This document shows positions 6,117-10,674 of a DNA stretch of 10,674 nucleotides, piece by piece. The notes under the pieces are model-generated. The model saw only the letters and a program-made list of their open reading frames with translations. It was not told the DNA's origin and made no database searches. Each line of letters begins with the position of its first letter. The stretch's first letter is position 1. Origin of the DNA: Deltaproteobacteria bacterium (GTDB taxonomy: Bacteria > Desulfobacterota > Desulfofervidia > Desulfofervidales > DG-60); assembly GCA_021163945.1 (NCBI GenBank), contig JAGGTC010000127.1, positions 1 through 10,674 of the forward strand, given 5' to 3'. The translations under genes were made by a program, and so were the position numbers.

Positions 6117-6126
6117 ATTATACCAA
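6117..6126 (-). promoter_or_regulatory. Extended -10 promoter of the M48 gene
   Basis: The minus strand reads TTGGTATAAT, a perfect -10 TATAAT (6122-6117) with the TGn extension and no recognisable -35. Transcription would begin near 6110, about 8 nt before the ATG at 6102. A second TATAAT at 6134-6129 could give a slightly longer leader. Confidence 0.5.
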
Positions 6127-6149
6127 AAATTATAAATTTCACTATGTAT

Positions 6150-6178
6150 TTGCATTTTTAAGAAAAAATTATTAAAAT
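6150..6178 (+). promoter_or_regulatory. Promoter of the DnaJ-Hsp20-Mog operon
   Basis: TTGCAT (6150-6155), a 17-nt spacer and TAAAAT (6173-6178, five of six consensus matches) place the start near 6185, right at the ATG at 6186. No Shine-Dalgarno lies upstream of that ATG, so the transcript may be leaderless. Confidence 0.45.
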
Positions 6179-6185
6179 TTTGAAC

Positions 6186-6932
6186 ATGAAAGATTATTAC
6201 CATATACTGGGTGTAGACCCTAGTGCGAGTGAAGAGGAGATAAAGAGGGCCTACAGAAGACTCGCCTTCCAGTATCACCCTGATAGGAATCCAGGGGACA
6301 GGGAGGCAGAAGAAAAATTTAAAGAAATAACCGAGGCCTATGGGGTCCTTATAGATAGAGAAAAGAGGAAAAGGTATGATGAGGCAAGGCAATTTGGCTT
6401 TAATCAAAGATATAGGCATTTTAGGCAAGAGGATATCTTTAGGGATATCTTTACTAATCCCTATTTTAGTGAGATTTTTTTGGATCTTGCAAGGGAATTT
6501 CAAAGATTTGGCCTTAGATTCGATGACAGGTTCTTTGATAGGGTATTTTTTGGTGGAAAGGGCTTCTTCTTTGGCGGTATATTCTTTGGTCCCTTCCCTA
6601 TGAGGTTTAGGCTTGAGAAGAGGGAAATTCCTATCAAGATTGAAAGGCCAAAGGGAATCTTGGGAAAATTAGGAGATAAAATCATCCACTATTTTCAAAA
6701 AAAGGCAAAGGTCTTGCCCAAAAAGGGAAACGATTTGACATATACTATCACTATATCCCCTGAAGAGGCAAGGTCTGGAGTAGAGAAAAAGATAGCCTAT
6801 CCACTGGATGGGAAGACCAAAAGGCTTATTGTAAAGATCCCGGCAGGTGTTGAGGAAGGGACAAGGCTTAGACTTAGAGGAAAGGGAAGGGATGGTGGAG
6901 ACCTCTACCTTAGGATCAGGATAAGGGGATAG
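6186..6932 (+). CDS. Short DnaJ-like co-chaperone (J domain, Phe-rich linker, single C-terminal domain)
   Basis: The product has 248 residues, against about 375 for DnaJ. Residues 2-65 are a full J domain with KDYYHILGV, the HPD motif at 31-33 (contact and activation of DnaK) and the closing KRKRYDEA. Residues 70-141 form a linker with 21 Phe in 72 positions in place of the usual Gly/Phe region. Residues 181-248 match C-terminal domain I of DnaJ (LTYTITISPEEARSG, then VKIPAGVEEGTRLRLRGKG and GDLYL) with the zinc-finger insert absent. The second C-terminal domain and dimerisation segment are also missing. The protein probably hands clients to DnaK. An alternative TTG start at 6180 adds only two residues; the ATG fits the family start. 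It heads an operon with the Hsp20-like gene 2 bp downstream. Confidence 0.88.
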   Translation: MKDYYHILGVDPSASEEEIKRAYRRLAFQYHPDRNPGDREAEEKFKEITEAYGVLIDREKRKRYDEARQFGFNQRYRHFRQEDIFRDIFTNPYFSEIFLDLAREFQRFGLRFDDRFFDRVFFGGKGFFFGGIFFGPFPMRFRLEKREIPIKIERPKGILGKLGDKIIHYFQKKAKVLPKKGNDLTYTITISPEEARSGVEKKIAYPLDGKTKRLIVKIPAGVEEGTRLRLRGKGRDGGDLYLRIRIRG

Positions 6933-6934
6933 GT

Positions 6935-7168
6935 ATGTTTGATGAATTTGACGAGATATTTGATTTTAGATTTGGCCCTTTTCATATGGGTATCTTCCCT
7001 CGCCCATTCAAGGTATCCTACTCCAGGACATCAGAGAGTCATATTATTAAATTGAAATTGAGAGAGGATATTGAAAAGAAGGATATAAAGGTACGCCTTT
7101 TGGAGGGTGGAGTCCTAGAGATTGAATGGCCACGAAAGAAAAAGGGAGAAGAGATCCCTATAGAATAG
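6935..7168 (+). CDS. Miniature Hsp20 / alpha-crystallin-like protein
   Basis: The product has 77 residues; normal small heat-shock proteins have about 140. Residues 1-25 are Phe-rich (eight Phe, starting MFDEFDEIFDF), like the N-termini that bind clients. Residues 34-66 resemble the second half of an alpha-crystallin domain: SHIIKLKLREDIEKKDIKVRL followed by EGGVLEIEW. The tail GEEIPIE contains an I-x-I motif, used for oligomer contacts in the family. The early strands of the domain are missing, so it may act only with partners. AAGGGG at 6923-6928 gives a sound ribosome site, 2 bp after the DnaJ-like stop, and its own stop abuts the next ATG. Holdase activity is inferred from family and neighbour. 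Confidence 0.65.
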   Translation: MFDEFDEIFDFRFGPFHMGIFPRPFKVSYSRTSESHIIKLKLREDIEKKDIKVRLLEGGVLEIEWPRKKKGEEIPIE

Positions 7169-7651
7169 ATGTATCAAGTAGGGGTATTGACTGTAAGTGA
7201 TAGAGGTGCAAGGGGTGAGAGGGAGGACAAGAGTGGAAAAATTATGATAGATCTGCTTAAAGAGGCCGGCTTTGATATAGCTGTCTATACTATTGTCCCA
7301 GATGATGAGGATTTAATCAGTAAAACGCTGATAAATTGGGTAGGTAAAGGCCTAGATTTAATACTTACTACAGGGGGCACTGGGCTGTCCCCTAGGGATT
7401 TGACACCTGAGGCAACAAGGAGGGTAATTGAGAGGGAGGTACCAGGGATAGAAGAGGCACTAAGACAGGATGGGTTAAAGAAGACACCCTATGCTATGCT
7501 CTCTCGGGGGATAGCTGGCATTAGGAAACAGACACTGATTATAAATTTGCCTGGGGGCCCTAAGGCAGTAAAAGAGGGCCTTAAGGTTATAATCCCTGCC
7601 CTTAAACATGCACTGGAAAAGATTAAGGGAGATGAAAGTGAGTGTGGCTAG
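7169..7651 (+). CDS. mog: MogA/MoaB-family molybdenum cofactor biosynthesis protein
   Basis: The 160-residue protein spans the complete MogA/MoaB domain. It has the N-terminal VLTVSDRGARGEREDKSG (6-23), the molybdopterin-binding loop TTGGTGLSPRDLTPEAT (67-83) and the C-terminal SRGIAGIRKQTLIINLPGGP (112-131). Family members adenylylate molybdopterin to prepare it for molybdate insertion (MogA activity), in the cytoplasm. The usual LPGSP motif reads LPGGP here, a mild change. The ATG directly follows the TAG of the Hsp20-like gene (TAGATG) and there is no strong Shine-Dalgarno, so translation is probably coupled. No other cofactor gene is in the window, and why it sits behind chaperones is unclear. 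Its stop is 1 bp from the stop of queA on the other strand. Confidence 0.88.
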   Translation: MYQVGVLTVSDRGARGEREDKSGKIMIDLLKEAGFDIAVYTIVPDDEDLISKTLINWVGKGLDLILTTGGTGLSPRDLTPEATRRVIEREVPGIEEALRQDGLKKTPYAMLSRGIAGIRKQTLIINLPGGPKAVKEGLKVIIPALKHALEKIKGDESECG

Positions 7652-7652
7652 A

Positions 7653-8696
7653 TCAAATGATTAGCATAGCATCTCCATAACTATAAAAGCGGTATTTTTT
7701 ATCAATGGCCTCATTGTAGGCCTTTAGGATGAGATCCCTGCCTGCAAATGCGCAGACCAACATAATTAAAGTCGATTTGGGCAGGTGAAAATTTGTAATA
7801 AGCCCTCTTATGACCTTAAATTTATAGCCTGGATAGATAAAAAGGTCACAGATCCCCTTTTTTGCTATTACCTTTCCATATTTTGTAGCCAGGTATTCTA
7901 GGACCCTTGTTGTGGTAGTCCCTACGGCTATTATCCCCTTTCCCTCCTTTATACCATTGTTTATAGCCCTCTCTGCCTCTTCTGATACCTCAAATGGCTC
8001 ACCCTCCAGCTTGTGCTTACGGATATCTGATACCTTTACCGGTATAAATGTACCATAACCTACATGGAGGGTGATGTGGACAATGCCGATACCCTTCCTC
8101 TTTAATGCATCAAGCACCTTGGCACTGAAGTGTAAACCCGCCGTAGGGGCGGCAATGGCCCCTGGCCTCTTTGCATATATAGTTTGATAATTAAATGAGT
8201 CCTCAGGGGTTATATCCCTCTTTATATAGGGTGGCAGTGGCATTCTTCCGATCTCTTTTAGTGCCTCAATAAATGGCATTTCTGATTCAAAGACTATCTG
8301 TGCCTTTCCATCCCTATAGCCATTTACCCTTGCCTTTATCCCTTTTTGAAAAAATATATAGCTTCCTTCTTTTGGCCTCCTTGATGCCTTTATTAGGCAC
8401 CTTGACTCAAATATAGAGGACCTTGCCTTTTCTGGATCAAATTCTAAGAGCAATACCTCTACCTTTCCCCCTGTCTCCTTTCTGCCAAACAGGCGGGCGG
8501 GTATTACCTTTGTGTCATTTATGACCAAGATATTATTTTCATTTAGATAATCTGTAATATTTGAAAAATTGGTGTGGATAATTTCTCTGCTACATCGATT
8601 TACTATCATTAATCTACAATCCTCACGTTTTGGGGAGGGATATTGGGCAATAAGGTGCTTGGGCAGGTAGTAATCATAGTCCTCTAGTCTATACAT
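7653..8696 (-). CDS. queA: S-adenosylmethionine:tRNA ribosyltransferase-isomerase QueA
   Basis: QueA moves the ribosyl part of S-adenosylmethionine to preQ1 in the tRNA anticodon, giving epoxyqueuosine. The 347-residue product has the expected length and motifs in order: MYRLEDYDYYLPKHLIAQYP at the start, VINDTKVIPARLFG, PLPPYIKR, AAPTAGLHFSAKVLDAL, HVGYGTFIPVKV, AVGTTTTRVLE and the final NFHLPKSTLIMLV. I chose the ATG at 8696 because family members begin at this position; the frame is open back to a TTG at 8732 that would add 12 residues unlike the family. Neither start has a clear Shine-Dalgarno. The gene follows glmS by 39 bp on the same strand and is probably co-transcribed, with a possible extra promoter in the gap. 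No terminator is visible after it. Confidence 0.95.
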   Translation of the reverse strand: MYRLEDYDYYLPKHLIAQYPSPKREDCRLMIVNRCSREIIHTNFSNITDYLNENNILVINDTKVIPARLFGRKETGGKVEVLLLEFDPEKARSSIFESRCLIKASRRPKEGSYIFFQKGIKARVNGYRDGKAQIVFESEMPFIEALKEIGRMPLPPYIKRDITPEDSFNYQTIYAKRPGAIAAPTAGLHFSAKVLDALKRKGIGIVHITLHVGYGTFIPVKVSDIRKHKLEGEPFEVSEEAERAINNGIKEGKGIIAVGTTTTRVLEYLATKYGKVIAKKGICDLFIYPGYKFKVIRGLITNFHLPKSTLIMLVCAFAGRDLILKAYNEAIDKKYRFYSYGDAMLII

Positions 8697-8703
8697 ATCA
8701 AAT

Positions 8704-8732
8704 ATTTTGATTTCAAAAGGAGAGTTTGTCAA
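8704..8732 (-). promoter_or_regulatory. Possible internal promoter in front of queA
   Basis: The minus strand has TTGACA (8732-8727), a 17-nt spacer and CAAAAT (8709-8704, four matches). The start would fall near 8697, at the queA ATG, giving a leaderless message. The TTG of this -35 is also the alternative start codon. The evidence is the consensus match only. Confidence 0.35.
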
Positions 8733-8735
8733 CGA

Positions 8736-10565
8736 TTACTCAACTGTGACACTCTTTGCCAGATTGCGAGGTTGATCAACATCTGTACCTCTAAATACAG
8801 CGGTATAATAAGCAAATAGCTGTAAGGGGATAGTAAGCAGGATTGTTTTTAAAAAGGGATTTGTGGAGGGGATAAAGATTGTATCTTTTGCCTTTTCTTT
8901 CACCTCCCTACAATCTTTCTCTGTTACGGCAATGATCTTTCCCCGACGAGAGATTACCTCCTCCATATTACCTAAGACCTTTGTGTATGTCTCACCTTTT
9001 GGGGCCAAGATCATTACAGGCATATCTTCATCTATTAAGGCAATTGGGCCATGTTTCATCTCCCCTGCGGCATAGGCCTCGGCATGGATATAGGAGATTT
9101 CCTTTAGTTTTAAGGCCCCCTCTAGGGCAATGGGGTAATATATCCCCCTTCCCAAATACAAAAAGTTTCTGGCCCATTTGTATTTAGATGCTAGTCTCTC
9201 TATGTCTTGGGCATGTTCTAATATAGTATTTATTTGCCCACTCAACTTTAATAAATCCAAAAGATAGGCCCTTTTTCTCTCCAAATCTATTTTATTTAAG
9301 ATAGACGCAAGATATAGAGCAAGTAAATATAATAGGGCAATCTGTGTAGTAAAGGCCTTTGTAGAGGCTACACCAATTTCAGGGCCGGCATGGGTATAAA
9401 TTACACAGTCACACTCCCTTGATAAGGTGCTTCCTAACACATTGCAAATACCTAGGCTTTTTGCACCACTTGCCTTTCCCTTTCTTAATCCGCCCAGTGT
9501 ATCGGCTGTTTCCCCGGATTGGGAGATAGGGATAAGGAGCATATTTTTATTAATAATTGGGTCTCGATACCTAAACTCTGAGGCCAAATCTACCTCAACA
9601 GGGATCCTGCAAAGTTTTTCAAACATATACTTTCCTACTAAACCTGCATGCCAGGAGGTACCGCAGGCAATAAACCAAATCTTTTCTATTTCTCTAAGTT
9701 CATTGGGTGTAATTTGAAACTCCTCAAAAAAGATCTCCACCTTGTCTAAATCTATATGTGGGCGTACAGTATCTGAAATGGCCCTTGGTTGTTCAAATAT
9801 CTCCTTTTGCATAAAGTGTTTATAACCTGCCTTTTCTGCCATAAGTGGACTCCATGGCAGGTCAACTGCCTGAAAGGGCACAGGAGTGCCTGAAAAATCC
9901 TTCAGTTCCAATCCCCCTCTACTCAAAATGGCCATCTGCCCATCCTTCATAAATATTACCCTCTTTGTGTAAGGCAATAAGGCCGGGGCATCTGATGCCA
10001 CAAAGTATTCCCCTTTACCTAGCCCTATAATTAAGGGGCTTTCTTTGCGGATGGCTATCAGCCTCTCTGGCTCCTTGCTACTCAAGGCCAAAAAGGCAAA
10101 AGACCCTTTAAGCCTGCTAATGGCCTTTCTTACCGCCTCCTCTAAATTCAAACCTTCTTGGTGGTAGAAATAAACAAGCTGGGCAATGACCTCAGTATCT
10201 GTCTCGGAAAGAAAACAGGCCCCTCTTTTTATCAATTCTCTTTTAAGTAATAGATAATTCTCAATAATTCCATTGTGGACTATAGCTACTGACCCTACAA
10301 CATGGGGATGGGCATTTTTTTCTGAGGGTGCCCCATGCGTAGCCCAACGTGTATGGCCTATACCTACTTTGCCCTTGATGGGCTTACTACGTAATAAACC
10401 CTCTAGGTTATATAATTTTCCCTGAGAGCGATGAAAATCTATCTTCCCATTACTAATTACTGCCATACCGGCTGAGTCATATCCTCGATATTCTAGACGT
10501 TTTAAACCATCTAATAAAAGAAAAGAACACTCCCTCTCTCCAATATAACCAACAATGCCACACAT
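8736..10565 (-). CDS. glmS: Glutamine--fructose-6-phosphate aminotransferase (isomerizing) GlmS
   Basis: GlmS makes glucosamine-6-phosphate from fructose-6-phosphate and glutamine, the first step toward UDP-GlcNAc for peptidoglycan and lipopolysaccharide. The 609-residue length is normal. The glutaminase domain (about 1-220) starts with the nucleophile Cys2 in MCGIVGYIG and includes HTRWATHG (71-78), HNGIIEN (97-103) and SETDTEV (120-126). Two SIS sugar-binding domains follow, with IACGTSWHAG, ISQSGETADT, STKAFTTQ and YAAGEMKHGPIAL. The end DQPRNLAKSVTVE is the conserved C-terminal tail. The ATG at 10565 has a G-rich ribosome site (AGAGGGGGGG) just upstream and must be right because Cys2 is the catalytic residue. 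It is the first gene of a unit with queA; I see no convincing promoter or glmS ribozyme upstream. Confidence 0.97.
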   Translation of the reverse strand: MCGIVGYIGERECSFLLLDGLKRLEYRGYDSAGMAVISNGKIDFHRSQGKLYNLEGLLRSKPIKGKVGIGHTRWATHGAPSEKNAHPHVVGSVAIVHNGIIENYLLLKRELIKRGACFLSETDTEVIAQLVYFYHQEGLNLEEAVRKAISRLKGSFAFLALSSKEPERLIAIRKESPLIIGLGKGEYFVASDAPALLPYTKRVIFMKDGQMAILSRGGLELKDFSGTPVPFQAVDLPWSPLMAEKAGYKHFMQKEIFEQPRAISDTVRPHIDLDKVEIFFEEFQITPNELREIEKIWFIACGTSWHAGLVGKYMFEKLCRIPVEVDLASEFRYRDPIINKNMLLIPISQSGETADTLGGLRKGKASGAKSLGICNVLGSTLSRECDCVIYTHAGPEIGVASTKAFTTQIALLYLLALYLASILNKIDLERKRAYLLDLLKLSGQINTILEHAQDIERLASKYKWARNFLYLGRGIYYPIALEGALKLKEISYIHAEAYAAGEMKHGPIALIDEDMPVMILAPKGETYTKVLGNMEEVISRRGKIIAVTEKDCREVKEKAKDTIFIPSTNPFLKTILLTIPLQLFAYYTAVFRGTDVDQPRNLAKSVTVE

Positions 10566-10582
10566 AGACCCCCCCTCTAAAA

Positions 10583-10595
10583 TTTGCTTAGCAAA
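10583..10595. repeat. 13-bp palindrome in the glmS leader
   Basis: TTTGCT-T-AGCAAA is a perfect odd palindrome 17-30 bp upstream of the glmS ATG and just ahead of its ribosome site. It could be an operator. A leader hairpin is less likely because the loop is too tight. Confidence 0.4.
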
Positions 10596-10619
10596 AACTA
10601 GGCCAAAGAATAAATTGAG

Positions 10620-10646
10620 AAAACCCCATAATTAGGGAGTTTTTTT
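10620..10646 (+). terminator. Terminator-like hairpin upstream of the right-edge gene
   Basis: AAAACCCC (10620-10627) pairs with GGG-A-GTTTT (10635-10643) around a 7-nt loop, with one bulged A, followed on the plus strand by a run of seven T. No plus-strand gene ends here, so it may act as an attenuator in the leader of the gene starting at the window edge, or stop antisense transcripts. The stem is short. Confidence 0.4.
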
Positions 10647-10667
10647 ATGATAAAAAGGAGAAAAAAT

Positions 10668-10674
10668 ATGAAAT
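10668..10674 (+). CDS. Start of a plus-strand gene cut by the window edge
   Basis: ATG AAA T at the right edge is preceded by AAGGAG (10655-10660) at 7-nt spacing, a good ribosome site. An in-frame ATG at 10647, itself preceded by AGGGAG, would add seven residues (MIKRRKN) and is possible. Nothing can be said about the product. The gene would be divergent from glmS. Confidence 0.45.

Noticed and set aside
6087..6503. 138-residue minus-strand frame over the DnaJ-like start
   Set aside because: It lies antisense to the clear J domain and overlaps the divergent promoters; the translated sequence shows no family features and no ribosome site.
6376..6685. Short frames at 6376-6603 (plus) and 6500-6685 (minus)
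   Set aside because: They are out-of-frame or antisense to the Phe-rich part of the DnaJ-like gene, and their low-complexity composition follows from it.
8697..8732. TTG start at 8732 for queA
   Set aside because: The 12 extra residues do not match QueA proteins, which begin at the MYRLEDYDY segment; the bases fit a promoter better.
8863..9717. Three plus-strand frames of 68-96 residues
   Set aside because: All are antisense to glmS, whose motifs are intact across this stretch.
10566..10674. glmS ribozyme or riboswitch upstream of glmS
   Set aside because: I see no ribozyme core, and the visible leader is short and holds only a palindrome and a weak hairpin. Something further right of the window cannot be excluded.
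1..10674. CRISPR array, insertion sequence, tRNA or phage genes
   Set aside because: No spaced direct repeats, terminal inverted repeats with a transposase, cloverleaf or phage-type proteins were seen.

Overview
The window looks like ordinary chromosome from a Gram-negative, possibly thermophilic bacterium. Three proteins carry export signals: two outer-membrane barrel-type proteins ending in Phe and one lipobox metalloprotease. Arginine is mostly AGG/AGA and isoleucine often ATA, GC is around 40% by eye, and several genes seem to be transcribed with almost no leader. The porin family and gene mix suggest a Desulfobacterota or Nitrospirota relative, but this is inference and I cannot name a genus.

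Layout, left to right. Positions 1-687 hold a two-gene minus-strand unit: a DUF2325 protein with a cysteine cluster, then a helix-turn-helix protein cut by the window edge. Position 784-2130 (minus) encodes a secreted endonuclease/exonuclease/phosphatase-fold protein with an extra N-terminal domain. Positions 2231-5030 hold two divergent paralogous outer-membrane proteins (LbtU siderophore-porin type). Their shared 304-bp control region is mirror symmetric: two matching TTGACA promoters face away from each other inside a 20-bp inverted repeat, and both transcripts carry the same 16-nt Shine-Dalgarno-rich leader element. Strong hairpin terminators end both genes. This is the most distinctive part of the window.

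Positions 5068-6102 (minus) encode a lipoprotein M48 metalloprotease. It diverges from a compact plus-strand operon at 6186-7651: a short DnaJ-like co-chaperone, a miniature Hsp20-like protein and a MogA/MoaB molybdenum-cofactor enzyme. Protease plus chaperones suggests a small protein-quality-control cluster. Converging on it with a 1-bp gap is a minus-strand queA-glmS unit (7653-10565) for queuosine tRNA modification and glucosamine-6-phosphate synthesis. The last 109 bases hold the glmS ribosome-binding site, a palindrome, a terminator-like hairpin and the first codons of a plus-strand gene.

I found no RNA genes, insertion sequences, CRISPR array or phage genes, and no clearly new multi-gene system. 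The best leads are the mirrored porin control region, the shared leader element, the short Phe-rich chaperone pair and the Cys-rich DUF2325 protein with its HTH partner.
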